From: Sipunculus nudus
Lineage: Eukaryota > Annelida > Sipuncula > Golfingiida > Sipunculidae
Length of the DNA stretch: 64,000 nucleotides
Reading direction: 5' to 3'
NCBI GenBank assembly: GCA_026874595.1
Contig: CM049316.1
Span: forward strand, 55,187,676 to 55,251,675
Shown: in pieces, positions 31,003 through 43,899 of the stretch
How positions within the stretch are numbered: position 1 is the first letter of the stretch
Layout of the letters: each line of letters starts with the position of its first letter
Program-made: the position numbers and the translations under genes
The notes under the pieces: model-generated
The model's database searches: none
Seen by the model: only the letters and a program-made list of their open reading frames with translations
Told to the model about the DNA's origin: nothing

Positions 31003-32330
31003 CTAGAATACGGGTAGCCGACAAGTGACTACGTGTATCTGCCTAAATCAGAGTGAAGTGAGGCATGGATTGAGTGGCAAGGGGAAACAGAGTGAGGTAT
31101 GTTGCATATTAGCATGGATGTCTGCAGCCTAAATGTTTATGTAGGTTGTGCAACCTACCACAAATCCAGAAAGCTGTCCAAGTTGTATACATATGCAAAA
31201 TTTTAGGCAGAAAAGTCAAACCACTACATGGATATGAGTGATTTTAGCCCACGGCAGACAAACAGACGCTGTGCAAAAATGGTTGCAGTTTTGTGTATGA
31301 TAAAGACCTATGTGAGATCTAAACACAAGCACAATTTTGGCCCAATCGGTCAAATGGTTCCTGAGATATTAGCTTGGATGTGTGCAGCATTAACTAGAAT
31401 GTAGGTGGCGCCACCTGTCATAAAATCAAGAAAGCTATCCAGGATGTATAAACCTGCAAAATTTTAGGCAGTTATGTCAAACCACTACAGAGAAATGAGT
31501 GATTTTAGGCCACGGCAGACCAACAGACAGACGCTGTGCAAAAATGGTTGCAGGTGGTGCCACCAGTTTTGTGTATGATAAAGAGCTATGTTAGATCTAT
31601 ACACATGCAAAATTTTGGCCCGATCGGTCAAACGGTTCCCGAGATATGAGCTTGGATGTCATCAGTGTGAACGTGAATGTAGGTGGTGCCACCTGTCATA
31701 AAATCAAGAAAGCTATCCAGGATGTAAAAAACTGCAAAATTTTAGGCAGATATGTCAAACCACTGCCGAGATATGAGTGACATTATCGCACGGCAGACAA
31801 ACAGACAGACGCTGTGCAAAAATGGTTGCAGGTGGCGCCACCAGTTTAGCGTATGATAAAGAGCTATGTTAGATCTATACACATGCAAAATTTTGGCCTG
31901 ATCGGTCAAACGGTTCCCGAAATATGAGCTTGGATGTCATCAGCGTGAATGAGAATGTAGGTGGCGCCACCTGTCATAAAATCAAGAAAGCTATCCAGGA
32001 TGTATACGCATGCCGAATTTCAGATGAATTAGTCAATTCACTGCAGAGATATGAGTGATTTTAACCAAAGGCAGATGAACAGATGGACACTGTGCAAACA
32101 TGGTTACAGGTGGCGCCACCATTTTTTGTTTATGTTATAGAGCTATCCAAGGGCTACATTAGTATAAATTTTATTTCCTGATCAGTCAAACGGTTCCCGA
32201 GATATGAGCTTGGAAAGCTCATGAAATCAAGTCCCAGAGGAGCTCTCTGGAAACGAACGCGGCAACGGCGGAGGAACCCGGTCAAAAACATAGTATCCAC
32301 AAAACTTCGTTTTGGCGGGTACAAAAATAC
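31003..32330 (-). mobile_element. Family B palindrome-phased element, copy 2 (inverted)
   Basis: Reverse of the 16128-17312 copy; it runs from the CTAGAATACGGGTAGCCGAC end to the GTATCCACAAAACTTCG end. Palindromes start at 31404, 31553, 31682, 31831, 31960 and 32109, with spacings 149, 129, 149, 129, 149. One unit near 31143-31300 is shortened. Confidence 0.8.
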
Positions 32331-33875
32331 AGGTGGCTCCACCAGTCTGCAGAAACTAATAAAAACACTTACAAACATCAATATCCATGCAAAGAATCAT
32401 TGTGATCTCCCCATTAGTTGTTCAGATACTTCAGCTTTTGTATCAAATTGTCCATTATTCTGAGGGATACTTCGGAGTCCTATAGCTTGAAGGATATGGG
32501 TAACAGAGACCTAATTTTAAGTTTCCACAGGCACTTTTCATGGGCCTTCTTGCATGACAAGAATGAAGATTCTAGGTCCAGTTGTTGCGATTTGTACCCT
32601 GTTGACAGATAACCACATCTTTAAAAGTATCAAAAAAAGGGAAAAAAAATCGTAAAAATTTGAAAAAAATAGAGGTGGCGCACCCAGTCTGCAGAACTGA
32701 TGGAACAGGTCATGATCAATATGTATGCCGAAAATCATTACCATCAGTGTTGTAGTTATTGAGATACTGCAGTTTTTGTATCAAATTTTCCATTATTCTG
32801 GGGGGTAATTTGGAGCCATACAGCTTAAAGAATATGGGTAACAGAATGCAGAAACTGATGAAACATTTCGTGATCAATATCCATGCAAAGAATCATGGTG
32901 ATCAATATAATAATTGTTCAGATACTTGAGCTTTTGTATCAAATTTTCCATTATTCCGGGGGGTACTTCGGAGCCCCATAGCTCAGAGGTTATGGGTAAC
33001 AGAGACCTAATTTCAAGTGTTTAAGGAGACTTTTCATGGGCCTCTCAGCATGTCAAGAGAGAAGATTCTAGGTCCAGTTGTTACGATTTGTGCCATGTTA
33101 ACAGATGACCACATCTTATGAGGTCTCAAAAATAGAGAAAAAAATTCGTAAAAATAAAAAAAATACAGGTGGCGCCACCAGACTGCAGAAACTGATGAAA
33201 CATTCCATGATCAATATCCATGCACAGAATCACGGTGATCAATGCAATAGTTGTTCAGATACTGGAGCTTTTGAATCAAATTTTCCATTATTCTGGGTGG
33301 TATTTCGGAGCCCCATAGCTCAGAGGTTATGGGTAACAGAGACTTAATTTCAGGTTTCCAAAGAGACTTTTCATGGGCCTCCCGGAATTTCAAGAGAGAA
33401 GATTCTAGGTCCAGTCATTACAATTTGTGCCCTGTTAACAGATGACCACATCTCAAGAGGTCTCAAAAATAAAGAAAAAAAATCATAAAAATCGAAAAAA
33501 TTAGGTGGCGCCACCAGACTGCAGAAACAGATGAAACATTCCATGATCAATATCCATGCACAGAATCATGGTGATCAATGCAATAGTTGTTCAGATACTT
33601 GAGCTTTTGTATCAAATTTTCCATTTTTCTGGGGGGTACTTCGGAGTCCCATAGCTCAGAGGTTATGGGTAACAGAGACCTAATTTCAGGTTTCCAAGGA
33701 GATTTTTCATGGTACTCCCTGGATGTCAAGTTAGAAGATTCCAGGTCCAGTGGTTACGATTTGTGCCTGGTTAACGGACAGACAGACGGACAGACGGACA
33801 GACGGACAGACAGACAGACAGACAGACGGACAAAGAGTGATCGCTATAGCTCAGATGACTTTCAGTCAGCTGAGC
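32331..33875 (-). mobile_element. Family A element, minus orientation
   Basis: Reverse-orientation units with palindromes at 32332, 32674, 33168 and 33504. It ends in a GGACAGACGGACAGAC tract (about 33776-33830) and GCTATAGCTCAGATGACTTT, then CAGTCAGCTGAGCT. Confidence 0.75.
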
Positions 33876-34470
33876 TAAAAACTGGACCTAGAATCTTCAT
33901 TCTTGACACACAGGGACACCCATGAAAAGTCTCCATAGAAACCTTAAATTAGGTCTCTGTTACACATATTCTTTAAGCTGTATGGCTCCAAAATACCCCC
34001 AAGAATAATGGAAAATTTGATACAAAAACTGCAGTATCTCAATTACTACAACACTGATGGTCATGATTTTTCGGCATACATATTGATCATGAGCTGTTCC
34101 ACCAGTTTCTGCGGACTGGGTGCGCCACCTCTATTTTTTTCAAATTTTTACAAATATTTTTTCCTTTTTTTGATACCTTTAAAGATATGGTTATCTGTCA
34201 AAAATCGCAACAACTGGACCTAGAATTTTCATTCTTGTCATGCAAGGAGGCCCATGAAAAGTGCCTGTGGAAACTTAAAATTAGGTCTCTGTTACCCATA
34301 TCCTTCAAGCTATAGGACTCCGAAGTATCAGAATAATGGACAATTTGATACAAAAGCTGAAGTATCTGAACAACTAATGTGGAGATCACCATGATTCTCT
34401 GCATGGATATTGACCATTAAATGTTTTTATTATAGTTTCTGCAGACTGGTGGAGCCATCTGTATTTTTGT
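33876..34470 (+). mobile_element. Family A fragment, plus orientation
   Basis: It resumes with CTGGACCTAGAATCTTCATT directly after the inverted copy's end, with palindrome variants at 34119 and 34449, and then runs straight into family B. The same A/B junction exists inverted at about 32330. Confidence 0.7.
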
Positions 34471-35235
34471 ATGGATACTATGTTTTGACCGGGTTCCTCC
34501 GCTGCCACCGTGTTCGTTTCCAGAGAACTCCTCTCAGACTAATGGACCGATTTTTCCGAAACTTACACCAATTATCGGGTCACATGTGAACTGGTGCCTA
34601 ACCAATTTGCGTTGACCTCTGACCTTTCCTCTATACCCAGCGTCTATTTGTGCGTTTGTTTCCACACATAAACCCTCATATCTCGGGAACCGTTTGACCG
34701 ATCAGGAAATAAAATTTATTCAAATGTAGCCCTTGGATAGCTTTATAACATACACAAAAAATGGTGGCGCCACCTGTAACCATGTTTGCACAGTGTCCAT
34801 CTGTTCATCTGCCTCGGGTTAAAATCACTCATATCTCTGCAGTGAATTGACTAATTCACCTGAAATTCGGCATGCGTATACATCCTGGATAGCTTTCTTG
34901 ATTTTATGACAGGTGGCACCACCTACATTCACGTTCACACTGATGACATCCAAGCTCATATCTCCGGAAGCGTTTGACCGATTGGGCCAAAATTTTGCAT
35001 GTGTGTAGATCTCATATAGCCCTTTATCATATGCAAATCTGGTGGCGCCACCTGCAACAATTTTTGCACAACATCTGTCTGTTTGTCTGCCGTTGGATAA
35101 TGTCACTCATATCTCGGCAGTGGTTTGACATATCTGCCTAAAATTTTGCAGTTTTAAACATCCTGGTTAGCTTTCTTGATTTTATGACAGGTGGCGCCAC
35201 CTACATTCTTGTTTTCGCTGCAGACATCTAAGCCA
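34471..35235 (+). mobile_element. Family B element, copy 3 (truncated)
   Basis: Begins GGATACTATGTTTTGACCGG. Palindromes start at 34763, 34912, 35041 and 35190 (149, 129, 149). It stops abruptly after CAGACATCTAAG at about 35235. Confidence 0.8.
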
Positions 35236-35515
35236 GTGCGGGCCGGATTTTCCGGAGACCTGTGAATGACTTGAGCGCCGACTTCACTTTCAGTCAGTCA
35301 GTCTGAAGCTTACCTTTATTTACCTTGGAGGCAAATCAGACAAATTAGGCGAATATCCAACAGCAAATAATACTCTCCCGAGTATGGATTCCACTTGATT
35401 AATCCAGAATGAAATATGACTGGATTTATGTGACAGGTAATTCTATGGTAACTGAGCAAAATGGAGTCCTTTCATTAACATGCCCCTAGAATCATACGCA
35501 TTGCTATAACTGGCA
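35236..35515. other. Short unique stretch
   Basis: No gene or repeat identified. Confidence 0.5.
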
Positions 35516-38100
35516 GCATTTTTAGCGAACCTGTGGGCTTATGCGATGGTGTGGCGTCGTCCGGCGCCCGGCGTCCGTCGTCCGTCATCTGTACGTTAAC
35601 CCATACTATCTTGAAAACGGCAAGAGTTAGCAATACGAAATTTTATGCAAAAAATTAGTCATCTAAAAAGCTTTATCGGATTTTGCTTATTTTTTGGCTA
35701 ACTGCATTTTCTTAGATTTTATAGGGAAAAAGCAAAAAAGCTTTAAAAATCTTCTTCTCCGAAACTGTTCAGCCAAATTGTCCAATATTTCACAGAAATG
35801 ATTCCTGGAACCATCTCTCTTAAGTTTGTCCGAATGGTTCCAGTTCGGTGATTTTTGGCCGAGGAACAGGAAGTTGAACTTAGTCATTTGCATGCTAAAA
35901 TTACAATCTCAGAAACGGCTGGAGCTATCATCACCAAATTTTATGCCAATGTTGGTCACATGAGTCATATTTGAAATTGAGGTATAGGTGGCGCCACCTG
36001 CATCGGCCTTTATTGTAGGGGGGTCATAAGTGCCCATACTGACACCTACAAAAAACTTCTTCTATGAAACCATATGGCCAAATTGTTTAATATCGCACAG
36101 AAATGATCCTAGGGTAGTGCTTTCTGAAGTTTGTTCAAATGGTCTCAGTTCAGTGACTTTTGGCTGAGTTATGGGAAGCTGAATTTAGTCATATGCTGTA
36201 ACAGCCCATTTTAGCTCAGTGGCTACAAAGATCATCTTCTCAAAAACCACAGGGCTATTTCTTAAATCTCACACATTGATTATCCTAAGAAGTTGATAAT
36301 TCAAGTTTGTTCAAATGGTTTTGGTTCAGTGATTTTTGGCTGAGTCATGGGAAGCTTACCTTAGCCATTTTGCTGTATTTTCCCATATGAGTTATAAACC
36401 TGTAAACGTTTTTGACTGATGCCACTGAGACCAATTTGTTTAATATTTTACAAGAATAATCCCCTGAATAATTCTTATAATAATTGTCTTTTATGGTTCA
36501 AAAGAATGAATTTTGGCTGAATTATAAAGATTGAATTGAGTCATTTTACCATATATGTTAGCTGTGTGAAGCAGATACATCTAGCCTGGCACCAGTTTAA
36601 CAGGATCCGTTGCATCATGCCTCTATAGACATTTAGATTTCAGGTTATCTATGGTTAATATTGACAAGAATGTTTTTAAAAGCTTTTAAAAAATGTAGAT
36701 TTATGATTTTAGATATTCCTCATGCCAGGCAATGTTTACAATCACAGGTATACAGCTCTCTGTGGGTATATAAAGACGGCTGTACATGGATTATAAATAA
36801 TTGGTATCCATACTCAACTTAATTCAAGATTTTGCCATCAGTGAGATGTATCTGTATTATAATTTTGCATTCAATATGCATCTGTAGTATTTTTTGGCGA
36901 ACCTGTGAGCTAATGCGATGGTATGGCAGCGTCCGTCGTCTGTACGTTAACCCATACTATTTCGAAAACAACTGGAGCTAGCATCATGAAATTTAATGCA
37001 AAAAACTAGCCATCTGAAAAATTCTGCATTTTCTTAGATTTTATAGAGAAAAAGCTAAAAAACCTTTAAAAATCTTCTCCGACGAAACGGTTCAGCCACA
37101 TTGTTCAATATTTTACAGAAATAATCTTTTATATCATCTCTCTCAAGTTTGTTCGAATGGTTCAAGTTCGGTGATTTTGGTCGAGTAACAGGAAGTTGAA
37201 CTTGGTCATCTGTCCAAAAAAAGCACAGAAACGGCCAGAGCTATCATCATCAAACTTTATGCCAGTATTGGTCACATGAGTCATATATGAAATTCAGGTA
37301 TTGGTAGTGCCACCTGCATTGACCTTTTTTGTACAGGGGTCATTGGTCATCTGTACATTAGCCCATAATTTCTCAGGAAAAGCAGGAGCTACCATCCCCA
37401 GAATTTATGCAATAATCTGTCACATATCAAATGTTGTTGGATTCAGCTTATTTTTTTTTTTTTTTTGCTATCTGCATTTACTTAGATTTTATAGGGAAAA
37501 AACTGAAAAACTTTTAAAGTCTTCTTCTTGTAAACGGTCCAGCCAAATTGTTCAATATTTTCCAGAAATGATCCCAGAGGCAAGCCCTCTCTATTTTGAT
37601 GAATTTTAGTAGAGTTACACGAATTTGAACAGTCAAGTAGGCATACTGACATAGTAATCTCAGAAATGAAAGAAGCTAGTATTACCAAGTATTGTGCAAA
37701 TGTTGGTCACATGACTCATATTTGAAGTTGCAGATTTTGTGGTGCCACCTACATTGACCTGTTTTTAAGTACAGAACCTCACAATTTCAGCCTCTTTCAG
37801 CTTAAAATGTTTATGATGAAACTGTCAAGTTGAATCGTTTAATTTTTCAAAAAAAAATTATCCTAGGACATGGTTCTTTCAATCATATCAGAAAAGCTTT
37901 TGTTGGTCTTATGGCCATTATTATGTCTATTTCAAACTGAGGACTGCAAAGCTGTTCCTCTACAAAATTATTGTCTCAATTATAACTTCTGTAACATTGC
38001 ACAAAAATTATTCATTGGTGGCCTTTGTTCAAGTTTACTTGAATGATTTTTGGCAGAATTATTGGACCTTTAACAATAAAATGACTGCATCTTTTATCAT
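35516..38100 (+). mobile_element. Family C dispersed elements, two tandem or adjacent copies
   Basis: Two starts share GCGAACCTGTG-GCT-ATGCGATGGT followed by GTCCGTCGTC (35520 and 36896). Bodies share GAAATTTTATGCAAAAAA, TTAGATTTTATAGGGAAAAA and ATTGTTCAATATTTTACAGA. The palindrome AGGTGGCGCCACCT occurs at about 35988, and a variant at about 37307. An inverted copy lies at about 53030-54190. Non-coding. Confidence 0.65.
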
Positions 38101-38199
38101 TCTAGATATTTTGATAACAAGGTTATGAATATGTCAGCTTGAAAAAAAAACATTTTAGCCAAAGTCTTTCAGTATAAGTAAACAGATTTACCAACAGGC

Positions 38200-38960
38200 C
38201 AAGGTTGTGTCTGTATCTTCAAATAGGTTGAGAAACAGCCAACTGTTTCAGATTTGGCAACAGATCAAGGGTTCATTCAGTGCAGCCAGATATAGGTCAA
38301 CAGTTCAATCAGTGCAGCCAAGCACAAGGCATGTGATCACCTCATGGGTGACATGTGAACACCTCATGGGCACCATGTGATCACTTCATGGGTGCCGTGC
38401 CCCTCAGGGCAGGGTCACTGCATTAGCTTATGCAATGGTGTGGCTACTATTTCTGATTTGGCAACAGGCTAGAGGTCAGTCTGGATCTATTTATAGCTCT
38501 GGCAGACTGCCAACTGTATAAGATTAGGCAACAGGTCAAGAGTTCACTCAGTGCAGCCAGGTATGGGTCAGAATTCACTCATTGCAGTAGCTGCATTCTA
38601 TTTATAGCATTTGCAGACTGCATACTGCATCAGATGTGGCACCAGAGTTCAGCCTGGATCTATTTATATCTTTGGTGCCAACTGTGTCAGATTATGCAAC
38701 AGGTCAAGAGTTCACTCAGTGCAGCCAGGTACAGGTCAAAAGTTTACTCAGTGCAGCCAGGTATGGGTCAGGAGTTCACTCACTGCAGTAGCTTCATTCT
38801 ATTTATAGCATTGGCAGACTTCATACTGCATCAGATTTGGCACCAAAGTTCAGCCTGGATCTATTTATAGCTTTGGTGCCAAATATGTCAGATTATGCAA
38901 CAGGTCAAGAGTTCACTTAGTGCAGTAGCCTGAGCCGGCAAATTTGTCACAGTTCACTCG
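38200..38960. repeat. Imperfect tandem array, units about 175-200 bp
   Basis: Recurring phrases are CTGGATCTATTTATAG, AACAGGTCAAGAGTTCACTC and AGTGCAGCCAGGTA. Confidence 0.75.
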
Positions 38961-39079
38961 GGGCAACTGCCCTTCTCACCTAAGCCTGGTCAGCCCCAAG
39001 CATCAGACTCAAGGTAAGTTTGATGTATTGGCCTGATATTTTGACCTGTCTATGTGTCTTTGATGGCTTTCTCGTTCAC

Positions 39080-39400
39080 AAGACAGCTAGGTGTCGCCAC
39101 CTAAAATGACTTTTGCACAGTGTATGTGCCTGCTTATTTCTACAGAGGAATTTGATATATCAGCCTGAAATTGGGCATGTATATACATATCGAATAGCTT
39201 CGTCGTATACAAAACTGGTGGTGCCACCTACAATAATTTTTGCACAGTGTGTGTCCCTGCTTATTTTCAGGAGGGGTTTGATGTATCAGTCTGAAATTGG
39301 GCATATGTATATATTTCTGATATCTTTGTTGTATACAAGACTGGTGGTGTCAGCTACAATAATTTTTGTGTTGTGTGCACCCATGCCAGAATTTCAGCAG
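39080..39400. repeat. Monomeric palindrome repeat related to family B
   Basis: Three units with palindrome variants starting at 39090, 39217 and 39343 (spacings 127 and 126) and shared text TATCAGCCTGAAATTGGGCA. A frame across it (39113-39403) is a repeat artefact. Confidence 0.7.
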
Positions 39401-39420
39401 TGATGTTTGTGTAATTGTTT

Positions 39421-40670
39421 CTTATTCAACATGTTTAATACTTGCATTGTTCATATACATGAGAAGTAATGGTCCAGCATTGAAGCATTATACCTGGTGT
39501 ATTTCCCAAAGCACAGGTTCGCAATAGGCCTGTAGGCCTTGTTTTCAAATTTAACGTGCAATGTATATAGGCACACTTCGACAATACACTCACATTATGC
39601 CTCTAAAACATAATAAATCAGTTTTTATTGGCATTATAATTATCAAATCATCAAAACACACATGTCCCCATTAATGGATATAAATATATTAATAATTTTT
39701 ACCTATTTAAAGAAAGGGATAACTCAGTGTCTTTTTCTCCTATCAAATCTCTATTTCGTATAAGAATATATTATAAAAGGATATGTTATAATATAATAGT
39801 TAAATTATAGGTCTGTAATTGATATTGACCGTAGAATTTTAAGAATTATAATCTGCTGATGCTGACATCCACCCTACAGACCGGGCAATCAAATTCATAA
39901 CTTTCATTGTTTTGCTGCTCCTATAAATTATATACAACGCCCAAAATACATGACTTAATATTTGAGAGAAAAATTAAAAGATTCTGATCGAAAATTGAAT
40001 GGAACGCTTTTTATCTTTCATTCAAAAGGCGAAAATGTCATTATATACACAAACAGAGGGGCCACAAACGTATATACAGTCATTACACAAACATGGCAGG
40101 CAAATAATAAACCAATTTAAATTGGTATAATATGTTTTCTTCAATATAGTAGATATTTGATAATTTGATATTTCGGAAAACTTCATAAGCTTTTGTAAAA
40201 AACAAGTTCTATCGACATCAGGGTAGTCCCAGTTTATGGCACACTATCATTTTCAGTGGTGAAGTTGGCCTTTAAATGTGAATATCAATAGATACCTTGC
40301 AGTTATAGTATTCCGTATCAGGAAGTTATATACGGTTTTTATTTATTGAAAGTCCGTGACATGATTAATGCTATTTTTCAGTGTAGATATTATCATTTAG
40401 TCCTAGTATGGGCTGTTTTTATATGGAAGACAGTTTAGGCCTATGACTGTTTATGTAATGACATTTACATTAAGCCTTCTGGCCATAATAATGACCTTGA
40501 CCATGACCTCATTTTTTGCCCAAGGTCACTTTTAAAAACTTTCGTCTTAAATACTGTCATATTTATGCTCTACGACCTGAACTAATTATAAAAGTAGACA
40601 TATACATAAATATAAGATGGACCATGACTGTTTTATTTTACTTATACCTATATATACGCATGCAGTTAGC
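39421..40670. other. AT-rich intergenic stretch
   Basis: No gene, repeat array or other feature that I can support. Confidence 0.5.
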
Positions 40671-40676
40671 CATGGG

Positions 40677-41780
40677 GTTGATATGATGGGGGTATAGTAC
40701 AATTTATAGTCCTGTACAGGAGAATATATAGGCCTAGGCCTATATACTAACTGTACATTGAGGAATACTGGAAGGCCTACTTCTTATGCCCCCCCCCCCC
40801 AAAAAAAGTCATTGCCGCCTATGGAACAAATTTATTGAGCCCGGGAGACGACATGGTGAATATTATTCATTAATTCGTGCGCACGAATTACTAATCCGTG
40901 CGATCGAATTACTAATTACTAATTACTAGGTGTGGAAAAAATATATTTCCAAGGTGGAAAAAATATTTATTAATTCGTGCGAACGAATTAGTGACAATGA
41001 GAACAGCTCTCTTATGTTGCTGGCTCAATGCTTATTGGCTACTAATTCGTGCGCACGAGTTATTAATTCGTGCGCACGAATTACTAGCCAATGAGAAGCA
41101 AGCACACATCGACTTAGTCTAGGCACAGGTTGGCAGTTTCAGCGGGTACACACGGTTGTCCAAATGGAGCCAAGCGCCTTCCGACAGATCCGCGACTTCC
41201 TACCTTGGAAAATTCGGAACTCTGTATATTGAAAATAGAAAGGACTTTAAGCGATACTTAAAGAATATAAATATAAAACTCACAGACCCAGTTGCCGTGC
41301 ATGGTGGAAAATTTCTAAGGCTTTCTCTGGGTTGATGTGATGGGAGTATGGTACAATTAACAGTCCTGTACAGGAGAATATATAGGCCTAGGCCTATACT
41401 AACTGTACATTGAGGAATACTGGTAGGTCTACTTCTTATGTCCCCCCCCCCCCCAAAAAAAAAAAAGTCATTGCCGCCTATGGAACAAATTTATTGAGCC
41501 CGGGAGACGACATGGTGAAAAATATTTATTAATTCGTGCGCACAAATTACAAATCCGTGCGCACGAATTACTAATCCGTGCGCACGAATTACTAATCCGT
41601 GACCACGAATTACTAGGTGTGAAAAAATATAATTCCAAGGTGGAAAAAAATATTTATTAATTCGTGCGCACGAATTACTAATCCGTGCGCACGAATTGCT
41701 AATCCGTGCGCACGAATTAATCATTCGTGGCCACGAATTACTAATCCGTGCGCACGAATTACTAGGTGTGAAAAATATAT
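40677..41780. repeat. Directly duplicated segment carrying arrays of the palindrome ATTCGTGCGCACGAAT
   Basis: A block of about 185 bp (containing CAGTCCTGTACAGGAGAATA-type text and TCATTGCCGCCTATGGAACA) occurs at about 40677-40860 and again at about 41330-41518. After each come palindromes of the form AATTCGTGCGCACGAATTAC. In 41530-41770 they are spaced by 21 bp (AATCCGTGCGCACGAATTACT). A frame on the minus strand reads SCARISNSCARISN purely from this repeat. Confidence 0.85.
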
Positions 41781-41928
41781 TTCCAAGGTGGAAAAATATT
41801 TATTTCAATAGGATAACAAAGAAGCCGATAAGGCTACTGCAACTGCTCTCCTGCATATAAATTAAAAGAAAGTGAAAAATTAACATGAATGTATATATGT
41901 ATATATAAATGATCAGATTGGAAAAGTG

Positions 41929-41931
<3 letters not shown>

Positions 41932-41978
<47 letters not shown>
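41932..41978. repeat. TA microsatellite
   Basis: About 46 bp of TA. Confidence 0.97.
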
Positions 41979-41984
<6 letters not shown>

Positions 41985-42724
41985 ATAGATACATAATATA
42001 CGTTAATACAGATTGACATTCCACATACACTGATACTTATATATATTATTACTGGTAGGCGTAATACAACAAATATAAACGTCTCAGTCCATATCGAGCA
42101 TATCAGTTAGATTAAAACCATCCGTCTTTCCAATTGAAAAAAGGTATTGATTTAAGTAACTGGCAACTTGTCGTATCATAGTTTGGATAATTTCATGTTA
42201 ACGATGATTGTCGCAATAATAACTGTATATTTCTCGAGAGGCAGGGTTTAAATAGTCACGAACATTTTCCTTAAAGGAATCTATTGAAGTAGGCTAAATT
42301 ATGGGAAACTGTTCCTAAGTTTGCAGGCTATTGAAAGGAAAGAAAAGAAAATTGAAAGGAAAGAAAAGCGACAGTCTTTCTGTGTGAACCTCGGTATCTT
42401 TAGCAAATGCGTTTTGCGCGGACTGTATAGGGCTGAGCATGAGACAGAGTTTGAGTTAATATATTAGCAGATAATCTGGAGCTAGTCCGTTAATCATTTC
42501 ATAAAATTTGGATTGTATAGCCAGCTCTCTTCTTATTTTTATACTTGACCATTTTAGCTGTTTTACCATAGTTTCAGTGCTGGAAGTCGAGAGCGCTCCA
42601 GTACATGCATGTTAAACATGCTTTCCGTTGTATACTCTCTAGTTGGTATGACTGTCTGACAGAACAATTGTTAAATATTAAAACACCACACTCCAGTACT
42701 AAACGTATTAATGATTTTTTTCAC

Positions 42725-42830
42725 ACCGAGTAATTCTTGCGCACGAATTAGTAATTCGTGCGCATGGATTAGTAATTCGTGCGCATGGATTAGTATATTT
42801 CACGATGTCGTCTCCCGGGCTCCGTACAAA
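42725..42830 (-). repeat. Inverted fragment of the palindrome array
   Basis: ATTAGTAATTCGTGCGCATG repeats followed by the reverse of the duplicated block end (CGATGTCGTCTCCCGGGCTC). Confidence 0.75.
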
Positions 42831-43340
42831 TTATAAAGAAATATCGCAAAAAAATTAGGTGGACATGGGTGTTGGAACAGAGTAGGCCCATAGATCTGAC
42901 ATCTTGGGCATCTCGATGGCTATAGAAGAGCTATATATTTTGCTTTATAAATGGATCCAGGATCATTATAGGGCCTTAGAAAATCTAAAAAAGGTCTTCT
43001 GATCCAGAAAGGAAGGGTCCCGGTCGAATAATTCATTATTATTTTTCTTTTAAACGGTTAAAACGTCTCAAACGGAGGGGGTCTGGAATCCAAGAATCCA
43101 ACAAATCGCGAAGCGCCTATACTATAGGTGGGTCGAAATGCGATATATATATGGCTTTAGGGAATGTGGACAACAGATCAGATCGCATGTATACATTCAT
43201 ATTTTATCAACAATAAACTTAAACATGCCTTAAAACCATTGTGCCGGCAGCCGTCTGCTCAATTAGCATTTTATAATCTCGTTTTGTTGTACGGTATTTA
43301 GGCCATAGACATGTCTATGATATAGGCCTATAGCTTTGAG
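42831..43340. other. Non-coding stretch
   Basis: Nothing recognised. Confidence 0.5.
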
Positions 43341-43899
43341 TAGCCGCCGACGTCGACGCAACAGGTTTCAGGTTTCTGTTGCGTCGCCGGTCCACCTAAG
43401 GGCTAACTGGGGTTATAGCACGATACGATCTGTTACTCTTAGAAAGAAAATTAAATAAAAATATTTCCTATGGTTTTAGCAAACCAATGTTCACATAATG
43501 TTGTATGTCGAAAGGCCTGTAATAAAAAATAACCATTCTGGAAAAGCATGAAGCACCTGTAACATCAACAACTGATAGTATTTGTTCAGAGAGAATTGAA
43601 GCATTAACAGCCCCTGTGGACATCTTGCATTTGGTGGCAGACCTGTATAAGGCTTTAGGCCTGTGTATATTTCAACTTCCTTGGTGCAAAGTAGGGCTGA
43701 GAACAGAACAGTAATGTTTTCTAGTGGTCAAATATAAAATACACATAAATGTACTGAACATTAATCAATGGATATATGTTAAATCTCACAGTTGTGTATG
43801 GAGTGTTATAATCACAGTTAACTGCAGGTGCAATCTATGGACTCCACAATGCGTCAGTCACTGAAAAAAAAGCAATTGAGGAGTTCATTCTTATGGGCA
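43341..43899 (-). mobile_element. 545-bp dispersed element with stem-loop (copy 2, inverted)
   Basis: Reverse complement of 4259-4803. The hairpin is better preserved here: GACGCAACAG and CTGTTGCGTC flank a GTTTCAGGTTT loop. Confidence 0.65.

Noticed and set aside
39113-39403. 96-codon frame with two similar halves
   Set aside because: Generated by the 126-127 bp palindrome repeat.
41491-41724. SCARISN-repeat protein, or a CRISPR-like array
   Set aside because: The frame is the 21-bp palindrome array in translation. There are no unique spacers between repeats and the genome is eukaryotic, so it is not CRISPR.
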